Source: Mesorhizobium terrae (GTDB lineage: Bacteria; Pseudomonadota; Alphaproteobacteria; Rhizobiales; Rhizobiaceae). From it: a DNA stretch of 64,000 nucleotides. Position 1 is the first letter of the stretch. Every line of letters begins with the position of its first letter. The notes beneath the pieces were generated by a model, which ran no database searches, was not told where the DNA came from, and saw only the letters and a program-made list of their open reading frames with translations. The stretch is taken from NCBI RefSeq assembly GCF_008727715.1, contig NZ_CP044218.1, positions 3,985,501 to 4,049,500 on the forward strand, read 5' to 3'. Both the position numbers and the translations under genes were made by a program. Of this stretch, positions 24,936-34,153 are shown piece after piece.

Positions 24936-25601
24936 ATGTCGCAAATGCAGCAGGTGGAGCGGCAGCTTCGCGAAATGATCCTCGGCCTCGACATCGGTCC
25001 GGGCGAAAAACTCACCGAACGCTGGATCGAAAGCCGTTTCGGCGCTTCGCGCACGCCGGTACGGGCCGCGCTGCTCCGGCTGGAAACGGAAGGGCTGGTC
25101 CAGCGGGACGGACGCGGCTGGACGGTGTCGCCGATCAATCTGGCCGAGATCGAGCAGATCGCGGTCTACCGGCAGGCCGTCGAAGTGGCGGCTGCGCGGC
25201 TGGTGGCGAAGCTCGAGGACAAGAGCGGCCTCGACGCCATCGAGGCGATGCTGGATTCCTGTGGCGACGATACGCCAAGGGAGGAGTGGCACCGGGTCGG
25301 AACTGATTTCCATGTCGAACTGGCGCGCATGTCCGGCAACGAGTTCCTGTTTCGCGGCGTCCGCGATGCCATGACAAGGCTGTCGCGGGCGCGCTGGCTG
25401 GAAATTCGCGACGAGGCGGCGTCAGCCCGCGCCTGGGCCGAGCACCGCGCCATTCTGTCGGCGATCCGGGCAGGTGAGGCCGACGAGGCGGCGCGCCTCC
25501 TCGTTCTTCACATCGGCGGCAGCCGCGACAGGCTGGTCGGCTCCCTGCAGACCGAGCGCCGGGGCTTGCGCGCCATGGGCTTCGCCGTCGTCGCGGCCTA
25601 G
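24936..25601 (+). CDS. GntR-family (FadR subfamily) transcriptional regulator
   Basis: 221 residues. The winged helix contains LTERWIESRFGASRTPVRAA then LLRLETEGLVQRDGRGWTVS; the C-terminal all-helical FCD domain has metal-binding candidates in DFHVELARMSGN and AEHRAILSAIRAGEADEA. The FCD domain usually binds small carboxylic acids. ATG 24936 follows a purine-rich stretch; an ORF starting at 24816 would run through the operator and overlap the divergent gene's start. Confidence 0.9.
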   Translation: MSQMQQVERQLREMILGLDIGPGEKLTERWIESRFGASRTPVRAALLRLETEGLVQRDGRGWTVSPINLAEIEQIAVYRQAVEVAAARLVAKLEDKSGLDAIEAMLDSCGDDTPREEWHRVGTDFHVELARMSGNEFLFRGVRDAMTRLSRARWLEIRDEAASARAWAEHRAILSAIRAGEADEAARLLVLHIGGSRDRLVGSLQTERRGLRAMGFAVVAA

Positions 25602-25747
25602 AACAGAACCCGCATCCGGGCTGGCTGACTGGCGTTGTTTCTTAATAATGTTTCGTCACATTCTTTGATTGTTTTTCGCCGAGATTATCTGGTGCAACGG
25701 TGGTCCCGGCGATAAAAACCGGTGCGGCCGCTTGCATTGGAATATCG
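25602..25747. promoter_or_regulatory. AT-rich upstream region of the GT90 gene
   Basis: A 146-base spacer with a stretch (about 25636-25690) clearly richer in A+T than the surroundings (ttcttaataatgtttcg, attctttgattgttttt). This fits a promoter, but I do not see a confident -35/-10 pair. Confidence 0.35.
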
Positions 25748-26719
25748 ATGGGTAATCTTCGTCGTCGGGCAGGGAAAGTCTTCTACTATGCTCGTAATAT
25801 TGTTCGCGACAGTGCGCCGCCAGCGCTGTTTCGCCGCCGGCTCGACAAGTGGCTGGCGCGAGCGGTTCGCTCCGGACCTTCGATCGTCGAGCGGCTGAAC
25901 TACTACAACAAGCTGCAAGACCGTTTCACACCGAGCGCGGCTGCGGTATCGGTGGCAACGTTGCCGTTCCGCCCGACGATGTACTATTACGACCTCAAGG
26001 AATTCGCGCGTTACTTCGATGGCGCGCTGCGGCTGGATGTCGAATATGGCGACGTGCGTGGCCTGCCGCCGGTGCCTACCATCGTCAAGAACCGGCCGGT
26101 CGGCGCCGACAACGCCAATGCCGTCCTGTTCAAGCTGGACAAGCTCCGCCATTTCCAGATGCCGGCGGACCCGCTGCGGTTCGCGGACAAGCAGCCCCGG
26201 ATCGTGTGGCGGGGCGATCTCAACAACCCGATCCGCCTGACCTTCCTGGACGCCGCCCAGGGGCTGCCCTTCTGCGATGTAGGCTCGCCGGCCACCCACG
26301 CGCCGGAGCGCCACCGCAGGCCGTTCATGAGCGTCGAGGAGCAGAAGCGCTACCGCTACATCGTCTCGCTCGAAGGCTATGACGTGGCGACGAACCTGAA
26401 ATGGATTATGAGTTCGAATTCGCTGTGCCTGATGCTGAAGCCGACGAACGAGATCTGGTTCTGCGAGGGGCATCTGAAGCCCGACGTCCATTATGTCGAG
26501 CTCGCGCCGGATTTTTCGGACCTTTCCGACAAGATCGCTTTCTTCGAGCGTCATCCCGAACAGGCCGAACGCATCATTGGCAATGCCCAGGCCTATTGCC
26601 GCCAGTTCCAGAACGGACCGACCGAGACGGCGCTGTCCTTCCTCGTGCTCTACAAATATTTCGTGCTGAGCGGCCAGATCGAGCCCGACGACAAGATCTG
26701 GCGCTTCATATCCGCTTGA
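25748..26719 (+). CDS. Glycosyltransferase family 90 protein (LpsA/CAP10-like)
   Basis: 323 residues. The C-terminal half carries the GT90 core: RIVWRGDLNNPIRLTFLDAA, RYIVSLEGYDVATNLKWIMS, NSLCLMLKPTNEIWFCEGHL and PDVHYVELAPDFSDLSDKI. The acidic and basic residues of EGYD and NLKW are family-typical. Such enzymes add sugars such as galactose or xylose to lipopolysaccharide or capsule; rhizobial LpsA is one. ATG 25748 was preferred, with GTG 25700 as alternative. Cytosolic location, acting on an envelope glycan, is inferred. It is an isolated gene. Confidence 0.85.
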   Translation: MGNLRRRAGKVFYYARNIVRDSAPPALFRRRLDKWLARAVRSGPSIVERLNYYNKLQDRFTPSAAAVSVATLPFRPTMYYYDLKEFARYFDGALRLDVEYGDVRGLPPVPTIVKNRPVGADNANAVLFKLDKLRHFQMPADPLRFADKQPRIVWRGDLNNPIRLTFLDAAQGLPFCDVGSPATHAPERHRRPFMSVEEQKRYRYIVSLEGYDVATNLKWIMSSNSLCLMLKPTNEIWFCEGHLKPDVHYVELAPDFSDLSDKIAFFERHPEQAERIIGNAQAYCRQFQNGPTETALSFLVLYKYFVLSGQIEPDDKIWRFISA

Positions 26720-26833
26720 GGCGGTGAATACGGGGCTTCTTCCTCAGAACGACTTCGTTGCTCCGAATACCCTGAAATAAAACCGTCATTGCGGGCGGAT
26801 ATTGGTCGGCTCACGGCGCCAACGCGGAGCGAC

Positions 26834-27757
26834 ATGATGACCGAACTGGAACGCAATTCTCCCGCAACAGACTGGCTTGAGGCGGAACTCGCCGACACGC
26901 TCGACGAAGACTATGAGCTGGAGCTGTCGGAACCGGCGCTTTCGGAGGAAATCGCCAAGATCTACAAGCGGTCGCACCCGCCATCCGTCGACCGCATGAC
27001 CTATTTCCGCGAACTGCTCAGGCTGCAGTCGGAACTGATCAAGCTGCAATCCTGGGTCGCCCACACCAAGGCGAAGGTGGTGGTGTTGTTCGAGGGGCGC
27101 GATTCCGCCGGCAAGGGCGGCGTCATCAAGCGCATCACCCAGCGTCTCAACCCGCGCATCTGCCGCGTGGTGGCGCTGCCGGCGCCGACCGAGCGCGAGC
27201 GCTCGCAATGGTATTTCCAGCGCTACGTGCCGCATCTGCCGGCCGGTGGCGAGATCGTGCTGTTCGACCGCTCCTGGTACAACCGCTCCGGCGTCGAGCG
27301 GGTGATGGGTTTCGCCACGCCCGGGCAGGTCGAGGAATTCTTCCACGATGTGCCGGAGTTCGAGCGCATGCTGGTGCGTTCCGGCATCACGCTGATCAAA
27401 TACTGGTTCTCGATCACCGACGAGGAGCAGCAGATGCGCTTCCTCATGCGCATCCACGATCCGATGAAGCAGTGGAAGCTGTCGCCGATGGACCTGCAGT
27501 CGCGCGTGCGCTGGGAGCAGTACACCAAGGCCAAGGAAGAGATGCTGCTGCGCACCAACATCAAGGAAGCGCCGTGGTTCATCGTCGAAGGCAACGACAA
27601 GAAGCGGGCACGCCTCAACTGCATCGACCATCTTCTGCAGCAGGTGCCCTACGAGGCCGTGCCACACGACGACATCACGCTGCCGGAGCGCGTCTTCAAC
27701 CCGCAATATGAGCGCGCGGTGCTGCCGCCGGAACTGCACGTGCCGCAGAAATACTGA
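26834..27757 (+). CDS. ppk2: Polyphosphate kinase 2
   Basis: 307 residues of the PPK2 family. Walker A is FEGRDSAGKGG and Walker B FDRSWYNRSGVE; the lid module RIHDPMKQWKLSPMDLQSRV follows. PPK2 uses polyphosphate to phosphorylate nucleoside mono- or diphosphates, usually GDP or ADP. The acidic N terminus (DTLDEDYELELSEPALSEE) is typical of the short single-domain class. ATG 26834 has ggagcgac before it. Stop codons of ppk2 and the convergent hydrolase gene are six bases apart. Confidence 0.93.
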   Translation: MMTELERNSPATDWLEAELADTLDEDYELELSEPALSEEIAKIYKRSHPPSVDRMTYFRELLRLQSELIKLQSWVAHTKAKVVVLFEGRDSAGKGGVIKRITQRLNPRICRVVALPAPTERERSQWYFQRYVPHLPAGGEIVLFDRSWYNRSGVERVMGFATPGQVEEFFHDVPEFERMLVRSGITLIKYWFSITDEEQQMRFLMRIHDPMKQWKLSPMDLQSRVRWEQYTKAKEEMLLRTNIKEAPWFIVEGNDKKRARLNCIDHLLQQVPYEAVPHDDITLPERVFNPQYERAVLPPELHVPQKY

Positions 27758-27763
27758 TCGGGA

Positions 27764-29422
27764 TCAGCCGGCCGGGCGCTGGGAGACGAAATAGGCCTTC
27801 AGCGCGTCGATCTTCTCAGCCGTCCAGCCGGGCGGCTGGGAAACCGCCACCCAGGCATCGATATAGTGTTCCGGGGCATAGACGTGGCCATGCCCCATCG
27901 GCGCGGTGGTGCCGAGCCCGATGTCCACGGTCAGCTGCAGCAGCGTCACGATCGGGAACCAGCGGAAACGCGGCGAGACGTCGGGGCCGCGCTCGCCCTT
28001 CATCCAGGCGGGCTGGCGGAATGCCGAGTAGGGGTCGAAGAAGACGATCGGATCGCTGGCATATTGCAGATAGACGATCCGGATCGGCCCCCACGGCGCG
28101 CCGTCGAGGCCAAGGGCGTTGTGCTGGTTGGTGAAACGGATGATCGAGCCGTCGCGGAAGCGCGGCAGCCAGGCTGGCGAACCGGCGACGCGGCTGGCGG
28201 TGGCGGTGTTCCAGGTGCGGCTCGGGAAGGGCGGTCCCGCCCAGAGCGCGCCCTGATAGGGATCGCCGACGACGTCATAGAGATCGCTCGACAGGTCCGA
28301 ATTCATCGCGCCGAGGCTGAGGCCATAGAGATAGAGTTTCGGGCGCTTGTCCTTCGGCAGTTGTTTCCAGTAGCCGTAGATCTGCGCGAACAGCGCGCGC
28401 GAGGCCTCGGAACCGTAACCGGGCTCGACCAGCAGCGACAGCCAGCTCGGCAGGTAGGAATATTGTATGGCGACGCTCGCTATGTCGCCGTGGTGCAGAT
28501 ATTCGACTGGGTCGATACCGGCGGGATCGACCCAGCCGGTTCCGGTCGGCGTGATGATGATGAGCGCCGAGCGCTCGAAGCCGCCGACACGCACCAGTTC
28601 GTCGAGCGCCAGCTTGGCCCGCTCCTCGACAGTCCTGGCTGAGTTCAAGCCGGCATAGACGCGGATCGGCTCCTTTGCGTCCTGATGAGTCTGGTTGGCG
28701 ATTTCGCTCCCGGTCGGCGCCGAGGCGATGTAGTCGCGCCCCATCTTGCCAAGGCCCTGCCAGCCGATCAGCGAGGTGGGACCGCCGGTCTTTTGCGGGT
28801 TGGCCGGTGGCTTCACATCCGCGTCGACGATCTGGTCGACCTCACGATAGGACGAATCCATCACCCGCAGCGCGAAGCGCAGCAGCACCCCGTCGACCAC
28901 CGACCAGAACAGAAGCGCGGTGACGGCGAGGCCGACGACGCCGGCGACGCGCCTCGGCACATAGGGGCGCAGGCGGCTTGCGATGCCGCGGAAGATGCGG
29001 GCCAGCAGCCGGGCGATCAAGATGACGATGGCGAAGGTGACGAGCGCGATCGCCGCGACCTGGATCGGTCCGATCTTGTCGGCCGGTTGCATGCCCATCA
29101 GGACGCGGATGGAATCCTGCCAGCCGGACGCCTGGACCAGGAAGATGACGGCCGCCGCGATGCAGGCCAGGATGATCGCCCAATAGGGAACAGCCAGCCG
29201 GCGGATGTCGGCAACGGGCAATCCCATATAGGTCCAGAGCGCGCGCAAGGCGACGCCGACGCCGTAGCCGGCGGAGAAGCTCAAGCCCGACAGCACCCCT
29301 TGCGTGATGCCGTCACGCGGGATGAGGCTCGGCGAAAGCGACGCGCAGAAAAACAGCGTCGCCAGGGCCAGTCCGGTCAGCGAGAAGGCGTCGATTGTCC
29401 TTGCTGCCCACCGGAACACCAT
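27764..29422 (-). CDS. Membrane-anchored alpha/beta-hydrolase family protein
   Basis: 552 residues. The N-terminal 210 form a membrane domain with about five helices (SLTGLALATLFFCASLSPSL to VVGLAVTALLFWSVVDGVLL). The C-terminal half is an alpha/beta-hydrolase with nucleophile elbow GLSLGAMNS and WAGPPFPSRTWN later. This layout matches the Abhydrolase_9 pair of Pfam families (N-terminal and catalytic domains). The substrate is unknown; a lipid or envelope ester is possible. hemB lies 9 bases upstream in the same direction, so they are co-transcribed. Confidence 0.85.
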   Translation of the reverse strand: MVFRWAARTIDAFSLTGLALATLFFCASLSPSLIPRDGITQGVLSGLSFSAGYGVGVALRALWTYMGLPVADIRRLAVPYWAIILACIAAAVIFLVQASGWQDSIRVLMGMQPADKIGPIQVAAIALVTFAIVILIARLLARIFRGIASRLRPYVPRRVAGVVGLAVTALLFWSVVDGVLLRFALRVMDSSYREVDQIVDADVKPPANPQKTGGPTSLIGWQGLGKMGRDYIASAPTGSEIANQTHQDAKEPIRVYAGLNSARTVEERAKLALDELVRVGGFERSALIIITPTGTGWVDPAGIDPVEYLHHGDIASVAIQYSYLPSWLSLLVEPGYGSEASRALFAQIYGYWKQLPKDKRPKLYLYGLSLGAMNSDLSSDLYDVVGDPYQGALWAGPPFPSRTWNTATASRVAGSPAWLPRFRDGSIIRFTNQHNALGLDGAPWGPIRIVYLQYASDPIVFFDPYSAFRQPAWMKGERGPDVSPRFRWFPIVTLLQLTVDIGLGTTAPMGHGHVYAPEHYIDAWVAVSQPPGWTAEKIDALKAYFVSQRPAG

Positions 29423-29431
29423 AAGCGAGGC

Positions 29432-30463
<1,032 letters not shown>

Positions 30464-30594
30464 GGCGATAACTCCGATTGGCCGTTTTCTATCATGCCCG
30501 TGCCAAAGCGACCAATGCGGCATGGTTGTACCAGGGGCGGAAGCGGCCGGCGCGGATGGTCGCACCCGGTGCGCCCACACTATGGATGGAGAGG

Positions 30595-31419
30595 CTAAGG
30601 CTGGCCGTTGCCCGACAGGATTTGGGCAGCACCACGCATGGCTAAACGGAAGGCATCGTCGAAGGAAATGCCGCGCGCGCCCCAGCGCCACACCTTGCCC
30701 TTGACGGCAAGCCGCCACTCGGCCACCCAGCCAAGGTCCTTGTCGCTCCAGGTGAGCGATCCGGCCAGGGCTTGGTCGCCATCGGCGGTGATCGCGATCG
30801 TGTCGAGATCCTTGATCCCGGCACCCTGCAATGCATTGAAGTCGAACTTGTCCCTGGCCAGCAAGGCGCGCGGCGGTATCGCGATCGACAACGACGGCAG
30901 TTGCGCGGCGGCGAGCAGCGATTCCTGCATGTACCGGCCGCTGGCCTCGTCGGAAGCCAGGACATAACTTCCCTTGGCGTTCTTTACGCCCAGCAGCACG
31001 ACCAGTTTCGGCCGCTTGTCCAGCCATGGCCTGCTGCCCAGCGATTTCAGCACCGCGTCGACGGTCTCTGGCTTGTACAGGCATGTCAGGTCGTGCGGCC
31101 GGTCATGCGTGCCTTGTTCGTCGCGCACCGGACGGCCCTCCAGCCGGTCGCGATAGCGGAATTCGGCGACGAAGCTGCCGGCCCTGTCGCGCAGCGCCGG
31201 CATTTCGCGGCGGCTGAGCAGGCGCTGATCGCCGGAAACGCGCAGCAACACGTCGTCGAGGCATTTGCGGAAACCGAGTTCGCGGTTGGTCTCGCCGGTT
31301 CCGGTGACGATGGCCTTGGCCTGATAGAGGTCGGAAAGCGGATCGGCGAGGGCAAGACTGCCAAGGCCCGCACCCATAAGCATGAGCAACGCAAACATCA
31401 GTCGACGGCCGATGGTCAT
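30595..31419 (-). CDS. DUF2066 domain protein, exported
   Basis: 274 residues beginning with a signal peptide (MTIGRRLMFALLMLMGAGLG then SLALADP). The following sequence, LSDLYQAKAIVTGTGETNRE then LGFRKCLDDVLLRVSGD, is the DUF2066 opening. Function is unknown. It is 131 bases upstream of hemB in the same direction and may share its transcript. Annotation as exported rests on the hydrophobic N terminus. Confidence 0.82.
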   Translation of the reverse strand: MTIGRRLMFALLMLMGAGLGSLALADPLSDLYQAKAIVTGTGETNRELGFRKCLDDVLLRVSGDQRLLSRREMPALRDRAGSFVAEFRYRDRLEGRPVRDEQGTHDRPHDLTCLYKPETVDAVLKSLGSRPWLDKRPKLVVLLGVKNAKGSYVLASDEASGRYMQESLLAAAQLPSLSIAIPPRALLARDKFDFNALQGAGIKDLDTIAITADGDQALAGSLTWSDKDLGWVAEWRLAVKGKVWRWGARGISFDDAFRLAMRGAAQILSGNGQP

Positions 31420-31575
31420 CGCTCACCCCACCAAGCGCCACGCCCTGCTGCGTGGCCGGGCGGGACAGTAGCATTGGCTTTTCCAACGGCCAATCGGCGC
31501 GAGCCGTGCGGCATTGACGCGCCCAAGGGCGGCGCTTAGCACTTCTGTGGCGGGCTCGAAGGGATTCTCTTGGCT

Positions 31576-32613
31576 ATGGACTTTGGCGGCGGCGACGAAA
31601 TCCGCTTCGAAAGAATGGGCCGGGCAGGCGTCGTGACGCTGACCCGCCCGCAGGCGCTCAACGCGCTCACCCATGGCATGGTCAAGGCGCTGATGCGCGC
31701 GCTTGAGGCCTGGGAGGCGGATGCCGCCGTCGAGCTGGTGCTGGTCAAGGCCGAGGGCAGGGCGTTTTGCGCCGGCGGCGACATCCTGGCTGTCTATGAA
31801 GGCGGCAAGGCCGGCAGGCCGCCGGTCGAATTCTTCGCCGACGAATACCGGCTGAACGCCTATATCGCCCGTTACCGCAAACCCTATGTATCGCTCATCG
31901 ACGGCATCGTCATGGGCGGCGGCGTCGGCATTTCCTTCCACGGTTCGCACCGGGTTTTGACTGAAAACGCGCTTTTCGCCATGCCGGAAGTCGGTATCGG
32001 CTTCTTCCCGGATGTCGGCGGCAGCCATCTCCTGCCCGATCTCGGCGGCAGCTTCGGCATGTATCTGGCGTTGACCGGCGAGCGCATCCGCTATGGCGAC
32101 GCATTGTGGTCGGGGCTGGCCACCCACACAATCAAGGCGGCCGACCAGGCCGGCTTCGTGCAGCAACTGACCGAGACCGGTGAACCGGACGCGGTGCTGC
32201 GCAGCTATTTCATCCAGGCGGCGCGCGAAACCGAGCGCCCGTTGCTCGGGGCCATCGCATATCATTTCTCGAAGGACACTTTGGCCGGTGTCGTCGCCAG
32301 CCTCGAGGCCGGCAAGGACGAATTCGCGGCCAAGACGCTGGCGACGCTCGCCCAGCGCTCGCCCACCAGCCTCAACGTGGCGTTTCGCCAGATCAGCGCC
32401 GGCCTCGCCTTGTCGATGGACGATTGCATGCGCATGGAGTTCCGCATTCTGGTGCGCATGCTCGAAGGCCACGACTTCTATGAAGGCATTCGCGCGGCGA
32501 TCGTCGACAAGGATCGTCAGCCGAAATGGCGTCCTGCGGGACTGGGTTCGATCGGGCCCGCCGACGTCGATGGCTATTTCGCGCCGCTTGGCGAGCGGGA
32601 ACTTGCGCTGTGA
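31576..32613 (+). CDS. Enoyl-CoA hydratase/isomerase family protein (3-hydroxyisobutyryl-CoA hydrolase-like)
   Basis: 345 residues of the crotonase fold. The oxyanion-hole segments are RAFCAGGDI and VMGGGVGIS, and MPEVGIGFFPDVGGSHLLPD is typical of 3-hydroxyisobutyryl-CoA hydrolases, in which an acidic residue near GFFPD acts in catalysis. Such enzymes work in valine degradation. The length of about 345 residues (longer than ordinary enoyl-CoA hydratases) supports the hydrolase reading. ATG 31576 was preferred; TTG 31570 is closer to the ggga box. The next gene starts within its stop codon (gtga). Confidence 0.87.
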   Translation: MDFGGGDEIRFERMGRAGVVTLTRPQALNALTHGMVKALMRALEAWEADAAVELVLVKAEGRAFCAGGDILAVYEGGKAGRPPVEFFADEYRLNAYIARYRKPYVSLIDGIVMGGGVGISFHGSHRVLTENALFAMPEVGIGFFPDVGGSHLLPDLGGSFGMYLALTGERIRYGDALWSGLATHTIKAADQAGFVQQLTETGEPDAVLRSYFIQAARETERPLLGAIAYHFSKDTLAGVVASLEAGKDEFAAKTLATLAQRSPTSLNVAFRQISAGLALSMDDCMRMEFRILVRMLEGHDFYEGIRAAIVDKDRQPKWRPAGLGSIGPADVDGYFAPLGERELAL

Positions 32614-33032
32614 ACGACGCCGCGCAGAGCCGTGTCGTGCTTGAACCGTCGCTGACGGAACTCATCTTCGAGTGGTTCCAGCGCATCGTCGCTGTCTATT
32701 GCCTGATGTTCGGCGTTCTCTACTGGATCCGGCTGATCGGCTTCTACCCCGGTCCGCTGTGGCGCTTCGACCTGATGCCGGTGCATTGGCAACTGGCGGC
32801 GGCGACGCTGGCCGTCTTCTTTCCTTTCGCCGCCGCCGGCCTCTGGATGCTGGCGTCATGGGGGCCGGTGATCTGGTTTATCTGCGCGCTGACCGAGACA
32901 ATTATGTATGCGGGCTATCCGCAGCTGTTCGGCGAACGCTGGCTGATCGTGGCGGCTCATGCGGCGGTCGCGGTGATCTACACTGTCCTTAGAGTATTGG
33001 TGCACCTGCAGCAGCGCCGCCAAAGGCAGTGA
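32610..33032 (+). CDS. Small inner-membrane protein (DUF6163-like)
   Basis: About 140 residues with four hydrophobic helices (RIVAVYCLMFGVLYWIRLIG, WQLAAATLAVFFPFAAAGLW, ASWGPVIWFICALTETIMYA, LIVAAHAAVAVIYTVLRVLV). GTG 32610 overlaps the preceding stop in gtga, so translation is coupled. It precedes ldtR, as similar rhizobial membrane proteins do in my recollection. Function is unknown; an envelope role is inferred from context. Confidence 0.75.
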   Translation: MNDAAQSRVVLEPSLTELIFEWFQRIVAVYCLMFGVLYWIRLIGFYPGPLWRFDLMPVHWQLAAATLAVFFPFAAAGLWMLASWGPVIWFICALTETIMYAGYPQLFGERWLIVAAHAAVAVIYTVLRVLVHLQQRRQRQ

Positions 33033-33065
33033 TTCCGGGCCTTTCGGTCATTCGCTAAATCTTTA

Positions 33066-33128
33066 GGTTAATTTTCTCCCCTCGGCAGGGTTTTTATTAA
33101 CCCTCTATCGAAACCTCTTACCGGTAAG
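33066..33128. promoter_or_regulatory. Inverted repeats in the ldtR upstream region
   Basis: Two elements: ggttaat (33066-33072) and attaacc (33096-33102), an inverted repeat with a 23-base gap, and the perfect 12-bp palindrome cttaccggtaag (33117-33128). The stretch is AT-rich for this genome. A MarR-type autorepressor site or a stress-sigma promoter would fit. Confidence 0.4.
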
Positions 33129-33188
33129 CTCTTGTTAGCCCTGGCGTTTAAGTCGAATTTTATGGGTATTCGATAGTGTCGCGATCAA

Positions 33189-33212
33189 GGTGACAAAAAC
33201 AAAAAAGTCACC
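33189..33212 (+). promoter_or_regulatory. 5' leader hairpin of ldtR
   Basis: ggtgac (33189-33194), twelve A-rich loop bases, then gtcacc (33207-33212). It ends 25 bases before the ldtR start and upstream of its ribosome-binding site gagaggcaaag. It could be an operator or an mRNA hairpin. Confidence 0.4.
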
Positions 33213-33237
33213 AGGCGACAAACGAGAGGCAAAGACA

Positions 33238-33753
33238 ATGATCAATTCGCGTCCCATGGCGAAGACCGCCAACGTTATCGATGAACGTCGTGACTCCATC
33301 CGCACGCTCTACATGGAATCCCTCCAGCTGGTCGAGCGTCTGCACCGCCGTTTGCTTGACGTGATCAAGGATGAATTCGACCGCAACGGCCGTTCCGACA
33401 TCAATGCCATTCAGGCACTGCTGCTCTTCAATATCGGCAATGCTGAACTGACCGCCGGTGAACTGCGCTCGCGCGGTTATTATCTCGGCTCGAACGTGTC
33501 CTATAACCTGAAGAAGCTGGTCGATCTCGGTTTCATCAACCACCAGCGCTCGCGCATCGACCGCCGTTCGGTCCGCGTCAGCCTGACCGACAAGGGCAAT
33601 GCAGTGGCGGAAGTGGTGGCCGGTCTCTATGAGCGCCACATCGGCTCGATCGAACAGGTCGGCGGCATCAACCAGGACGAGTTCAAGCAGATGAACCGCG
33701 CCCTGCAGCGCCTGGACCGCTTCTGGAACGACACCATCGCCTACCGCATGTAA
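33238..33753 (+). CDS. ldtR: MarR-family regulator LdtR
   Basis: 171 residues of the MarR winged-helix family. Conserved helix-turn-helix ELTAGELRSRGYYLGSNVSY then NLKKLVDLGFINHQRSRIDR and the wing RRSVRVSLTDKG. The N terminus ERRDSIRTLYMESLQLVERL forms the dimer helices. It closely matches rhizobial and Liberibacter LdtR, which controls the L,D-transpeptidase gene ldtP and cell-wall and stress functions. ATG 33238 has gagaggcaaaga before it. ldtP follows in the same direction after 400 bases. Confidence 0.9.
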   Translation: MINSRPMAKTANVIDERRDSIRTLYMESLQLVERLHRRLLDVIKDEFDRNGRSDINAIQALLLFNIGNAELTAGELRSRGYYLGSNVSYNLKKLVDLGFINHQRSRIDRRSVRVSLTDKGNAVAEVVAGLYERHIGSIEQVGGINQDEFKQMNRALQRLDRFWNDTIAYRM

Positions 33754-33770
33754 GCGGCCGATATCAACTG

Positions 33771-33797
33771 TTGCCCGCCGGCCAAGCCGGCGGGCAA
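33771..33797 (+). terminator. Hairpin terminator after ldtR
   Basis: Perfect 12-bp stem ttgcccgccggc / gccggcgggcaa with a 3-base loop, 18 bases after the ldtR stop, followed by tggtttt. Confidence 0.8.
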
Positions 33798-33874
33798 TGG
33801 TTTTGCGCGGCCCTGCCGCTGCATCGAAATACCACGCCAGAGAGCGGGGAGGAGGAGATCGAGATCTCCGGACT

Positions 33875-33901
33875 GGGCCGGTGCTGAAAAGGCACTGGCC
33901 C
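33875..33901 (+). terminator. Second hairpin in the ldtR-ldtP gap
   Basis: gggccggtgc / gcactggccc (one mismatch) with loop tgaaaag, followed by tttcttt. It can act as a terminator or attenuator for anything transcribed toward ldtP. The gap 33754-34153 otherwise holds no gene I can support. Confidence 0.55.
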
Positions 33902-34053
33902 TTTCTTTCATGCGGTGCCGGCATCTATGGCGGGGCCGATGCCCAATTGCCGCCATATTCCGATGAAAGCGAGGAGGCGAACGGTGTCGCCGGCAGCAGG
34001 CTGGCGGGAACCTCACTCGCAGTCGGGCGTTCTCCCGCAAGGAAATGCGAGGT

Positions 34054-34085
34054 ATGGTTGGCTAAATGTTAAGAATGGCAACCAT
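34054..34085. promoter_or_regulatory. Inverted repeat upstream of ldtP
   Basis: atggttg (34054-34060) and caaccat (34079-34085) form a perfect inverted repeat around 18 AT-rich bases including ctaaatgttaagaatgg. It lies about 70-100 bases before the ldtP start and could be the LdtR site or enclose a promoter. Confidence 0.4.
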
Positions 34086-34153
34086 AAAGTGCGGACCCAA
34101 TCGCTAGGGTCAAGTGGCCGATCGTCGAACTGTTGAACAAGTCTGGAACGCTT

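Noticed and set aside
30464..31084. N-terminal extension of the hemB frame
   Set aside because: The extra 200 residues overlap the DUF2066 gene, which has a good signal peptide and family match. HemB has its normal length from 30463.
33797..34072. 91-residue frame in the ldtR-ldtP gap
   Set aside because: It runs through a hairpin with a T-rich tail, has low-complexity composition and no recognisable motif.
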